In this document: positions 1-8,726 of the stretch, piece after piece
Position numbering within the stretch: the stretch's first letter is position 1
Layout of the letters: each line of letters opens with the position of its first letter
Assembly: GCA_017882455.1 (NCBI GenBank)
Contig: JADGPL010000014.1
Location: 30,804-94,803, forward strand
Length of the DNA stretch: 64,000 nt
Direction of reading: 5' to 3'
Origin: Solirubrobacteraceae bacterium
Lineage (GTDB): Bacteria > Actinomycetota > Thermoleophilia > Solirubrobacterales > Solirubrobacteraceae
The notes under the pieces: model-generated
Seen by the model: only the letters and a program-made list of their open reading frames with translations
Told to the model about the DNA's origin: nothing
Databases searched by the model: none
Program-made: the position numbers and the translations under genes

Positions 1-307
1 TCACGATCGGCAGGCCGAGGCCCGAGGCGTTGTAGAGCGCCTCCGCCATGTACAACAGGCCCTGGCTCGCCGTCGCCGTATACGTGCGCGCGCCCGTCGC
101 CGAGGCGCCGATCGCCACCGACATCGCCGCGTACTCAGACTCCACGTTCACGAACTCGCACGGCGCTATCTCCTCTGCCTTGACCATCGCCGAGAGCGCC
201 TCCACGATGTGCGTCTGGGGCGAGATCGGGTAGGCCGGGATGACCTCCGGGCGACACAGGGCCACCGCCCGCGCGACCGCCCGCGATCCCTCGAGCTGCT
301 CAAGCAT
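1..307 (-). CDS. porA: 2-oxoacid:ferredoxin oxidoreductase alpha subunit, N-terminal part (runs off the window)
   Basis: The reverse strand reads [20 protein letters not shown], then [19 protein letters not shown]. This is the typical start of the alpha chain (domain I) of pyruvate/2-oxoacid:ferredoxin oxidoreductases, where the A-YPI-(T/S)PQ motif lies in the thiamin-diphosphate half-reaction core. Family members oxidatively decarboxylate a 2-oxoacid to acyl-CoA and reduce ferredoxin. Only about 102 codons are present and the frame stays open to the window edge. The ATG overlaps the end of the gamma-subunit gene by 8 bp, so the two are translationally coupled. The substrate (pyruvate or 2-oxoglutarate) cannot be told from this fragment. 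The beta subunit should lie just outside the window. Confidence 0.85.
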   Translation of the reverse strand, partial: MLEQLEGSRAVARAVALCRPEVIPAYPISPQTHIVEALSAMVKAEEIAPCEFVNVESEYAAMSVAIGASATGARTYTATASQGLLYMAEALYNASGLGLPIV

Positions 308-890
308 GAGGTGAGACCTCCAGCTCGTGGCGCTTCTCGAGCACGTGCTCGAAGCAGGCCCTGGTCGCGGCCGCGTTGCCCTCCGCGACCGCTCCCTTGA
401 AGCGCTCGGAGATCGCCGCCACGACCGCCGCGAGCGAGACTATCCCCGTGAGCGCCGCCAGGCCGCCCAGCAGCGCGGCGTTGGGGCGCAGCTGGCCGAG
501 CTGGGCGCGGCAGATGTCCCCCGCCGGAACGCTCAGCAGGCGCTCGTGCTGGAAGTCCCGCGTCCACTCTCCGAGGCCCAGCTCGTCGAACGTGCGCGCC
601 GAGTTGATCAGCACGTAGCCGTCACGGCGCAGCCCCCCGAACACGTCCACCTGGTGCAGAAGCGTCGGGTCCTGCACGATCAGCGCGTCCGGCTCGGAGA
701 CGGGCTCGCGCGTGCGGATCGGGCTGTCCGCGATGCGGCAGAACGACACCACCGGCGCACCCGTGCGCTCCGAGCCAAAGCTCGGGAACGCCTGGGCGTG
801 TCTGCCCTCCTTGAAGGCCGCCAGCGACAGCAGCTCTGCGGCCGTCACCACGCCCTGTCCGCCACGGCCGTGAATGCGCACCTGGAACAC
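300..890 (-). CDS. porG: 2-oxoacid:ferredoxin oxidoreductase gamma subunit
   Basis: The 196-aa product starts [20 protein letters not shown], the hallmark N-terminus of the gamma (catalytic domain III) chain of 2-oxoacid:acceptor oxidoreductases, with the glycine-rich GRGGQG motif. Later segments ([14 protein letters not shown] and [11 protein letters not shown]) are also family-typical, and the length matches the usual 180-200 aa. It works with the alpha and beta subunits to convert a 2-oxoacid plus CoA to acyl-CoA, CO2 and reduced ferredoxin in the cytoplasm. It lies 12 bp after the DUF779 gene and overlaps porA, as the last visible members of the hydrogenase-led run of minus-strand genes. 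Reduced carriers from this enzyme and hydrogen turnover may therefore be coupled, which is inference from gene order. Confidence 0.9.
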   Translation of the reverse strand: MFQVRIHGRGGQGVVTAAELLSLAAFKEGRHAQAFPSFGSERTGAPVVSFCRIADSPIRTREPVSEPDALIVQDPTLLHQVDVFGGLRRDGYVLINSARTFDELGLGEWTRDFQHERLLSVPAGDICRAQLGQLRPNAALLGGLAALTGIVSLAAVVAAISERFKGAVAEGNAAATRACFEHVLEKRHELEVSPHA

Positions 891-902
891 GCCGCTGCGC
901 CC

Positions 903-1235
903 CTACTCGCCCGCCGCAGAGGGCGTGCGTGTCACGAGGTGCGCGTCCGGCAGCGACAGCGAGAAGCCCTGCGCCGGTCCGGCGCCCACGTCGATCAGGA
1001 AGCTAGGTCGCCCCCAGCGGTCGTACTGCTCGCGGTCCACGTAGAAGGATGCGCCGGCGAGCTCGCCGAGGAGCAGGTCGTTGGCGCCCGTGAGAAGCTC
1101 GCCGCGCTGCAGGCAGATCGGGGAGGTGCCGTCACAGCAGCCCCCCGACTGGAAGATCTCGAGCGGGCCGCGATCCGCGCTCAAGCGCTCGAGCAGATCG
1201 ATCGCCGCGGGGGTGGCTGTGAGGGTGGCCGGCAT
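903..1235 (-). CDS. DUF779 family protein (aldehyde dehydrogenase-associated)
   Basis: The ~110-aa product from MPATLTATPAAIDLLERLSA carries the conserved run EIFQSGGCCDGTSPICL and ends with a PDAHLVTRTP-like segment, all typical of the small DUF779 family. Its biochemical function is unknown. In many bacteria the gene sits directly beside an ExaC-type aldehyde dehydrogenase. Here such a dehydrogenase (6780-8321) lies upstream on the same strand, but the whole hydrogenase operon separates the two. The ATG at 1235 was preferred over an in-frame start 13 codons upstream because it gives the family length and is preceded by a GAGTGAGG purine-rich stretch. The conserved Cys pair suggests metal or thiol chemistry, which is inference. 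Confidence 0.82.
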   Translation of the reverse strand: MPATLTATPAAIDLLERLSADRGPLEIFQSGGCCDGTSPICLQRGELLTGANDLLLGELAGASFYVDREQYDRWGRPSFLIDVGAGPAQGFSLSLPDAHLVTRTPSAAGE

Positions 1236-1316
1236 CCTCACTCCAGTCCAGCAGCCGCCGCCCACGCGCTGCATCCGTGCAAAGCCGCAGCGGGGCTGAG
1301 TCGTTGCCCGTGTCCG

Positions 1317-1859
1317 CTACCCGGACAGCCTGCGCGCGTCGCGCAGCACCGCCTCGAGCAGCGGGGCGATCGCCGCCCGCACCGGCTCCGAGAGCCCGCT
1401 GCCGGCATCGAAGCGCTGCCCCTCCACGCCGTGGAGGATCACGCGCGCGGGGAGGCGGTGGAGGGTCCGCGCGAGCTCGATCGCGCCCGCCACATCCACC
1501 GCATGCGTCGAGGAGGAGCTGCGCATCTCGGTGGGGATCGCCTGCTCGGAGGCGTCCACGCGATACAGGGTGCCCGCGCGCGCGCCCGAGTGGATCGCGT
1601 CCACGATCACCGCAGCGCCGTAGCCCTCCCACGCTTCGAGCAGGCCGAGCGTCTCGAGCTCGTGCTCGCGCACGGCCAGATCACGGGCGCCGTCCAGGGC
1701 GCGCAGGCGGCGAGCCACCTCGAGGCCGGCGTCATCGTCGTGGCGCAGGGCGTTGCCCACGCCGATCACCACCACCGACGCTGTGCCGCTCCCACGCGTC
1801 TGCCCACCGCTCCCACGCGTCTGCCCTCGCCCCCGGGGCGGGGCCGCACCCTCACCCAC
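1317..1859 (-). CDS. [NiFe] hydrogenase maturation protease (HyaD/HycI type)
   Basis: The core [20 protein letters not shown] matches the N-terminal signature of hydrogenase maturation endopeptidases (GxGNxxxxDDGxG), with the nickel-sensing acidic residue in the DDD run. Further family features are IVDAIHSG and the [14 protein letters not shown] segment. Such proteases remove the C-terminal tail of the large subunit after nickel insertion, and the gene follows the large-subunit gene with an 8-bp overlap. The first ~25 residues come from two 18-bp copies of one sequence (1788-1805 and 1809-1826, 21-bp period) encoding (GQ)TRGSG twice. They are unlike the family, so a GTG just before VVVIGVGN may be the true start. 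Confidence 0.85.
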   Translation of the reverse strand: MGEGAAPPRGRGQTRGSGGQTRGSGTASVVVIGVGNALRHDDDAGLEVARRLRALDGARDLAVREHELETLGLLEAWEGYGAAVIVDAIHSGARAGTLYRVDASEQAIPTEMRSSSSTHAVDVAGAIELARTLHRLPARVILHGVEGQRFDAGSGLSEPVRAAIAPLLEAVLRDARRLSG

Positions 1860-3177
1860 GCTCGACGGTCAGCTCGAGGAAGTGGGTCGCGCAGGAGATG
1901 CAGGGATCGTGGTTGCGGATCGCCTGCTCGCAGCGCAGCGAGAGCTGCTCGTCGGGAAGGTCGAGATCTCTTTCGACCACCGCGCGCAGGTCCTCCTCGA
2001 TCGCGAGCTGGTTCTGAGAGGTCGGCGGCACGATCCTGGCGTCGAGGATCGTCCCGTCCTCGTCGATCTCATAGCGGTGGTAGAGCAGCCCGCGCGGAGC
2101 CTCGGTCGCGCCGTGGCCGACCGCGCGCCGCGGCGTGACCTCGACGGCCGGCGCGTCGGGCTCCTCATAGGCTTCGATCAGCGCGAGCGCTTCGTCGCTG
2201 GCCTGGACCAGCTCGACCGCGCGCACCACGATGCTCTGGAAGGGGTTGGTGCAGAGCGGCCCGAGACCGGCCTCACCCGCCGCCTCGCGCGCCAGCGGCC
2301 GCAGCTGCGCGTGGGAGAGCCCGTAGCGAGCGAGGGGACCCGTCAGGTAGGAGCCGCGCTCGCGCAGGCGCGCGTGCAGGGCATTGGAGTGCTCCACGTG
2401 CTCCTCCACCACGTGCTCGTCGAACTCGCCCGGCGCGATGTCAAGGCCGGCGTCCGAGCGGATCCTGCCGCGGTCGATCGGGTAGGAGCCGGGGTCGGGG
2501 TCAGACAGCGCGAGCAGCTCGGGGGTGCGCTCGACCTCCGGGAATGGCAGCTCGGCCGCCCAGCCGACGGTCGCGAGCGCCGTCTCTCGCGCGCGCTCCA
2601 GCGGCTCCAGCAGCGTGCGCAGCTGCACGCGGGTCGGGGCCTTGTAGAAGCCGCCCACGCGCACGTTGATCGGGTGCACCTCGCGCCCGCCCACGACCGC
2701 CATCAGGGCGTTGCCCGCCTTCTTCATCTGCAGGCCCTGTTCGACGATCCCCGCGTGGTCGCGCGCCATCTCCACCGCTCCCGGATAGCCGAGGAAGTCG
2801 GGGGCGTGGAGCATGTACACGTGCAGGCTGTGGCTCTCGATCCACTCGCCGCAGTACAGGAGCCTGCGCAGGTCCCGCAGCGGGCCCTCGTCGATCGTGA
2901 CGCCGCACGCGTCCTCCATCGCCCGCACCGCGCTCATCTGGTACGCCACCGGGCAGATCCCGCAGATCCGCGCCGTCAGATCCGGCGCCTCGGTGAAGGC
3001 GCGCCCGCGCAGGAACGCCTCGAAGAAGCGCGGCGGCTCGTAGATGCGCAGTTTCACATCCTCGACGGTGCGGCCGTCGAGCCTCACGTACATCGCGCCC
3101 TCGCCCTCGACCCGGGCGAGATAGTCCGTGCGGATGATGCGGGTCTCGCCGCCCTGCGTGCCCCCGTCGGCGCTCAT
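1852..3177 (-). CDS. hyhL: Group 3b-type [NiFe] hydrogenase large (alpha) subunit
   Basis: The 441-aa protein holds both metal-binding ends of [NiFe] hydrogenase large subunits: RICGICP near residue 70 and [10 protein letters not shown] near residue 430. These four cysteines ligate the Ni-Fe(CN)2CO centre. The short length, the [11 protein letters not shown] form of the first motif, and the neighbouring FAD/NAD(P)-reductase and ferredoxin-like genes point to the cytoplasmic, bidirectional, NAD(P)-linked group 3b (sulfhydrogenase-like) enzymes. Only about seven residues (LELTVERG) follow the final HF, a short tail for the adjacent protease to cleave. The start overlaps the small-subunit stop by 4 bp (ATGA). 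Confidence 0.93.
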   Translation of the reverse strand: MSADGGTQGGETRIIRTDYLARVEGEGAMYVRLDGRTVEDVKLRIYEPPRFFEAFLRGRAFTEAPDLTARICGICPVAYQMSAVRAMEDACGVTIDEGPLRDLRRLLYCGEWIESHSLHVYMLHAPDFLGYPGAVEMARDHAGIVEQGLQMKKAGNALMAVVGGREVHPINVRVGGFYKAPTRVQLRTLLEPLERARETALATVGWAAELPFPEVERTPELLALSDPDPGSYPIDRGRIRSDAGLDIAPGEFDEHVVEEHVEHSNALHARLRERGSYLTGPLARYGLSHAQLRPLAREAAGEAGLGPLCTNPFQSIVVRAVELVQASDEALALIEAYEEPDAPAVEVTPRRAVGHGATEAPRGLLYHRYEIDEDGTILDARIVPPTSQNQLAIEEDLRAVVERDLDLPDEQLSLRCEQAIRNHDPCISCATHFLELTVERG

Positions 3178-4007
3178 GCGGGCGCGCCTCCCGCGGGCTC
3201 ATGCTCGTGGGCCTCGCTCGCCTCGCGGAAGGCAGCCGAGCCGGCGTTGAAGGTGCGGTAGACGCGCACCAGGTCGATCTCCTCGGAGCCGAGCTCGGCC
3301 ATGCGGGCGCTGAGGGCCGCCGTGTTGGGCGACTCCATCGGGCCGAAGCAGCCGTAGCAGCCGCGGTCGTAGGCCGGACAGATCGCGCCACAGCCGGCGT
3401 GGGTGACCGGGCCCAGGCAGGGCGTGCCGTGGGCCACCATCACGCAGACCGTGCCACGGCGCTTGCACTCCACGCACACGCTGTGCCCGCGCACGCGCGG
3501 GCGCCGGCCGGCCAGGTGCGCGCCGATCACCTCCAGCAGCTGGACCTTGTTGATCGGGCAGCCGTTCAGCTCGAAGTCCACGGGCACGTGCGCGCTGATC
3601 GGGGTGGAGGTCGAGAGCGTCGAGATGAAGTCCGGCGAGGCGTACACGATCGAGGTGAACTCAGCCACGTCGCCGAAGTTCCGCAGCGCCTGGATGCCGC
3701 CCGCGGTGGCGCACGCGCCGATCGTGATCAGCGTGCGCGACTGGCGGCGGACCTCGCGGATGCGCTCCGCGTCGTGAGGGGTGGTGATCGAGCCCTCCAC
3801 GATCGAGATGTCATAGGGGCCCTCCGCCACCGCGCTCGTGGCCTCCAGGAAGTAGGCGATCCGCAGACGGTCAGCGAGGGCGAGCAGCTCGTCCTCGCAG
3901 TCGAGCAGGCTCAGCTGGCAGCCATCGCAGGAGGAGAACTTCCACACGGCGAGCGTCTGCTTCGCCGACGTCTGCTTCGCCGGCGTCTGGTTCGAGTCCG
4001 CGCTCAT
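3174..4007 (-). CDS. hyhS: Group 3b-type [NiFe] hydrogenase small (delta) subunit
   Basis: The ~277-aa protein starts [12 protein letters not shown]; the [14 protein letters not shown] motif follows, whose CxxC begins the proximal [4Fe-4S] site. [10 protein letters not shown] and ELNGCPINK supply further conserved ligands. A cysteine-rich second half ([35 protein letters not shown]) builds additional clusters. There is no twin-arginine signal, which fits a cytoplasmic group 3 enzyme rather than a membrane uptake hydrogenase. The start was placed at the ATG that overlaps the gamma-subunit stop by one base (TGATG); longer in-frame extensions upstream are antisense-like and do not match the family. 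It forms the electron-relay dimer with HyhL. Confidence 0.93.
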   Translation of the reverse strand: MSADSNQTPAKQTSAKQTLAVWKFSSCDGCQLSLLDCEDELLALADRLRIAYFLEATSAVAEGPYDISIVEGSITTPHDAERIREVRRQSRTLITIGACATAGGIQALRNFGDVAEFTSIVYASPDFISTLSTSTPISAHVPVDFELNGCPINKVQLLEVIGAHLAGRRPRVRGHSVCVECKRRGTVCVMVAHGTPCLGPVTHAGCGAICPAYDRGCYGCFGPMESPNTAALSARMAELGSEEIDLVRVYRTFNAGSAAFREASEAHEHEPAGGAPA

Positions 4008-4855
4008 CACAGCTCCCTGACCGCGAGCCAGCGTTCGAGCTCGCTCCAGGCGTACACGGGGCCGTCGCGGCAGACCAGCGTGGGACCGAGCTGGCAGTGC
4101 CCGCAGTGCGCGGTCCCGCACTGCATGTTGCGCTCCATCGAGGCCCGCACGCGCTCGCTCGTGAGCCCCGCCTGGGCGAGCGCGGAGACCGTGAAGCGCA
4201 TCATCACCTCGGGACCGCACAGCAGCGCGCCGGCGCTGTCTGGATCAAAGCGCGCCCGGTGCACCAGCCGGGGCACCACGCCGACGTGCCCGAGCCACTC
4301 CGGGCCGGCGCTGTCCACGGTCACGGCGACCTCCATGCCCCGCGCGCTCCACTCCTCCAGCTCGGCCGTGTAGAGGAGCTGGTCGGGCGCGCGCCCACCG
4401 TAGAGCAGCCGCAGGCGCCCGTAGCGCTCCTGCCCGGCGAGCAGCGCGAGGATCGCGGGACGCAGCGGCGCCAGGCCGATGCCGCCGGCGACCACGAGCA
4501 CGTCCGCGCCCTCGAGCTCCTCCAGCGGCCACGGTCGCCCGAACGGACCGCGCACGCCGAGCGCCTCGCCGGGCTTCGCCGCACAGATCGCCGCGGTTGC
4601 CAGGCCGACCGCGCGGACGGTGTGCACGAGCGGACCCCCGCCCGGATCGCCGCTGATCGAGATCGGCACCTCGCCCGCCCCGAAGGCCGAGAGCATCGTG
4701 AACTGGCCGGGGGCGAACTCCAGGCGCGCGCCGTCCCGCGGCTCGAGCTCGAGCGTCCACGTGTCCGCGGTCTCCTGGCGCTTGCCCGTGACCGTGAACG
4801 ACGCCGGCACCATCGGGCCGGGCCGCGGTCGTGTGAGCTCAGCCGCGGCGCCCAT
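4007..4855 (-). CDS. hyhG: Hydrogenase gamma subunit: FAD/NAD(P)-binding oxidoreductase
   Basis: The ~282-aa product from [15 protein letters not shown] has a flavin-binding beta-barrel ([20 protein letters not shown]), an NAD(P)-binding domain ([15 protein letters not shown] and [12 protein letters not shown]) and a C-terminal [2Fe-2S] cluster motif with four cysteines ([15 protein letters not shown], then LVC). This is the arrangement of the gamma subunit of Pyrococcus sulfhydrogenases and actinobacterial group 3b enzymes, which passes electrons between NAD(P)H and the ferredoxin-like beta subunit. Stop and start codons overlap those of both neighbours, indicating a tightly coupled operon. 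Preference for NADPH over NADH is known for the family and not visible here. Confidence 0.92.
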   Translation of the reverse strand: MGAAAELTRPRPGPMVPASFTVTGKRQETADTWTLELEPRDGARLEFAPGQFTMLSAFGAGEVPISISGDPGGGPLVHTVRAVGLATAAICAAKPGEALGVRGPFGRPWPLEELEGADVLVVAGGIGLAPLRPAILALLAGQERYGRLRLLYGGRAPDQLLYTAELEEWSARGMEVAVTVDSAGPEWLGHVGVVPRLVHRARFDPDSAGALLCGPEVMMRFTVSALAQAGLTSERVRASMERNMQCGTAHCGHCQLGPTLVCRDGPVYAWSELERWLAVREL

Positions 4856-5319
4856 CAGCCGGGGCGCCCATGGCCGTACACGTCGAGCAGCTGCAGCCGC
4901 GTGGCCTGCAGGCGCTGGGTCATCGCCGCGGCGAAGCGGCGCATCAGCTGGTAGCCGAGCTCGTGGTCCGCCTCGCACTTGGCGCGCAGGCACGCGCCGT
5001 CGAACACCACCGCGGCGGTGGCCTCTCTCGCGCGCGCGTCGAACTGCCAGCGGTAGGGCTCGAACAGCCACGACCAGCCCACCACCTCGCCTCGCTGCAG
5101 CGTCTCGATCACGAGCCTGCGCCCGGGCGCCTGCACCTCGAGCGCGACCATGCCCTCGCGAATCAGGAAGAAGTGCTCGGCCGCCTCGCCCTCGCGAAAG
5201 AGCATCGCGCCGGCCGGGAAGCGCTCGTTGACCGCGCAGGCCGCGATCAGCCGCAGCTGGTCCTGCGAGAGCCCCGCGAACGTCGGCGCCGCGGCGATCA
5301 GCTCGTCAAGGCCGCGCAT
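4855..5319 (-). CDS. Cyclic nucleotide-binding domain protein without a DNA-binding domain
   Basis: The 154-aa protein is a single cNMP-binding beta-roll ([39 protein letters not shown], then [20 protein letters not shown]). It lacks the C-terminal winged helix of CRP/FNR regulators, so it is unlikely to bind DNA. The canonical phosphate-binding cassette (GE..L/I..RxA) is only partly kept: [10 protein letters not shown] at the right place, without the usual Arg-Ala pair. The ligand may therefore be different or absent. It lies inside the hydrogenase operon between beta and gamma genes and overlaps both, which suggests a regulatory or assembly role in the complex (inference). Such stand-alone domains recur in actinobacterial group 3b loci. 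Confidence 0.8.
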   Translation of the reverse strand: MRGLDELIAAAPTFAGLSQDQLRLIAACAVNERFPAGAMLFREGEAAEHFFLIREGMVALEVQAPGRRLVIETLQRGEVVGWSWLFEPYRWQFDARAREATAAVVFDGACLRAKCEADHELGYQLMRRFAAAMTQRLQATRLQLLDVYGHGRPG

Positions 5320-6448
5320 CGCCCACCGCCTCGCTGTCGCGGATCGCCCGCGCCTCCTCGGTGATGTCGATGCCGACCGGGCACCACGCGATGCAGCGCC
5401 CGCAGCCCACGCACCCGGAGCTGCCGAACTGGTCGATCCAGGTGGCCAGCTTGTGGGTCATCCACTGGCGATAGCGCGAGCGCGTGGACGCGCGCACCGA
5501 GCCCCCGTGGATGTGGGAGTAGTCCACCGTGAAGCACGAGTCCCAGCGCTGGTGGCGCTCCACGTGCTCGCCCGCCAGGTCGGTCACGTCCTCCACGCTC
5601 GTACAGAAGCAGGTGGGGCACACCATCGTGCAGTTCCCGCACGAGAGGCAGCGCTCGGCCACCTCCTCCCAGCGCGGGTTCTCGAGGTTGCGATACAGCA
5701 GGTCCCTGATGTCTGTGACGTCGAGCTCCCGGCCCATCTGGGCTGCCGCCCGGTCGTGCGCCGCGCTCGCCGCCGCGCGCTCGTGCTGGCCCGCGGGCGC
5801 GTGGCGCAGCTCGCCCAGCAGCTCGCCTCCACGCTCGCTGCCCACCTCGAGCACGAAGTAGTGGCGGTCCTGCTCCAGGACCTCCGTGAGGGCGATGTCG
5901 AAGCCGCTCTCAGCCGTGGGGCCGGTGCCCATCGACGAGCAGAAGCAGGTGTTGCCCGCCTGGGCGCACTGGACCGCGATCACGAGCACGTCCTCGCGGC
6001 GGGCGCGATCGGCGGGGTCGGTGTGCGCGCCGCCGAGCAGTACGCGGTCGAGGATGCCCATCGCGTGCAGCTCGCACGAGCGCGCGCCCAGGAAGGCGTA
6101 GCGGGGCGCCGTTCGGGGCTCGGGCTCGAGCTCCGTCAGCCCCCCATCCGCGTCGCGCCGCGCGCGCCACAGGCGCACCTCGGGGGGAAGCTGGTAGCGC
6201 TTCCACGAGTGCGGGCCGACGTTGTAGCCGAACAGCGCCGCGTCCTCACGGCGGCGCAGCCGGTAGTGGCCGGCCTCCTGCTCGTCCGTCCAGCCGATCG
6301 GCAGCTCCGCGCTCGAGGCGATCTCCTCATAGACGATCGCCTGGTCGCGCACCGTCGGCCCCACCACCGTGTAGCCGCGACGAGCGAGCGCGCCGAACAG
6401 CTCATCGAAGTCCTGGCGCTCAAGCGTGTGGCTCGCCGACTCACTCAT
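5306..6448 (-). CDS. hyhB: Hydrogenase beta subunit: 4Fe-4S ferredoxin-type electron-transfer protein
   Basis: The 380-aa protein ends with two ferredoxin-type cluster motifs ([18 protein letters not shown], then [17 protein letters not shown]). Its N-terminal two thirds resemble the sulfhydrogenase beta/anaerobic sulfite reductase A family ([39 protein letters not shown]). It relays electrons between the flavin subunit and the hydrogenase dimer. It is the first gene of the six-gene hydrogenase run, so the operon promoter must lie in the repeat-bearing leader upstream (6449-6779). Its 3' end overlaps the cyclic-nucleotide-binding gene by 14 bp. Confidence 0.9.
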   Translation of the reverse strand: MSESASHTLERQDFDELFGALARRGYTVVGPTVRDQAIVYEEIASSAELPIGWTDEQEAGHYRLRRREDAALFGYNVGPHSWKRYQLPPEVRLWRARRDADGGLTELEPEPRTAPRYAFLGARSCELHAMGILDRVLLGGAHTDPADRARREDVLVIAVQCAQAGNTCFCSSMGTGPTAESGFDIALTEVLEQDRHYFVLEVGSERGGELLGELRHAPAGQHERAAASAAHDRAAAQMGRELDVTDIRDLLYRNLENPRWEEVAERCLSCGNCTMVCPTCFCTSVEDVTDLAGEHVERHQRWDSCFTVDYSHIHGGSVRASTRSRYRQWMTHKLATWIDQFGSSGCVGCGRCIAWCPVGIDITEEARAIRDSEAVGDARP

Positions 6449-6496
6449 CTGACGTTGAGTCTCCCCTTTGATCCATTTTCACGCAAGCCCGTCGGG

Positions 6497-6712
6497 GAGG
6501 TGTACAGCCATTGCAATACACCACACGCCGCCGGAATGCCGACACGAACTCCAACCTCAACACCCCCCACGACAGGCGTATAACCATGGCGATACAGCAC
6601 ACGCCGCCGGAACACCGACACGAACTCCAACCTCAACACCCCCCACGACAGGTGTATAACCATGGTGATACAGCACACGCCGCGGGAACACCGACACGAA
6701 CGCCGACCTCGA
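6497..6712. repeat. About 2.5 copies of a 76-bp repeat carrying a 20-bp palindrome, in the hydrogenase leader
   Basis: Units begin at 6513, 6589 and 6665 (the last partial), and the tail of an earlier unit precedes the first. Each junction carries an inverted repeat of the form TGTAT-N2-CCATGG-N2-ATACA. The best copy is TGTATAACCATGGTGATACA at 6653-6672, with variants at 6577-6596 (CGTAT left arm) and 6501-6520 (CCATTG core). The three centres are spaced exactly 76 bp (about seven helical turns). They lie 52-225 bp upstream of hyhB on the minus strand. This looks like a tandem operator for a dimeric regulator; no protein is predicted here. Identity of the regulator is unknown. Confidence 0.8.
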
Positions 6713-6779
6713 GACATTCGAGGCCCCCGGGCGCGAACGGCGCACCGGGAGCCTCGCTGCCTCAGTCCCCACGATCTCC

Positions 6780-8321
<1,542 letters not shown>

Positions 8322-8726
8322 CTGCTGTGTTTCCCTTCGTGATCGCTGTGGACTGGATCTCAAGCTCGAGGACGACGCGCAGGTGGGATCGTGAAGATCG
8401 GCCGCTTGCGCTTGGCCCTCACCTTCTCCTTCTTCTTCCTTCGCAGCTCGAGTTGAGGGGCTGCCATGACCGTATGGACCTGGGCTGCTCAGGGCATCGG
8501 AGTCTTCCCCGCGCTCGCACGTGCATTTCTACGTATCCGGCCGCGCGCAGCGGGAACGGCACGCCGGGGTGGGGTCGGTGCTCGCACGAGAACCCCATCG
8601 CAGCTACCTCCCAGAGATGTCGTAGCCGAGCACCATGCCTTCGACGCTAGATCCACGGAGGGCGCGGTTCATCGGTGGCTTGCCCCAGTCGAGTTGCACA
8701 CTTCTACCGAGGCGCCCGCCCGAGGA
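8322..8726. other. Intergenic region upstream of the aldehyde dehydrogenase
   Basis: No convincing gene is seen in these ~400 bp. Open frames exist on the plus strand (for example from ATG 8466), but their composition is that of unselected GC-rich sequence (Arg/Ala/Pro-rich, no domain) and they run on antisense into the acyl-CoA synthetase gene. The region must hold the promoter of the minus-strand aldehyde dehydrogenase and the 3' end of the GNAT-ACS transcript. I see no clear -24/-12 or -35/-10 pair and no copy of the TGTAT-N10-ATACA palindrome found before the hydrogenase operon. Confidence 0.5.
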
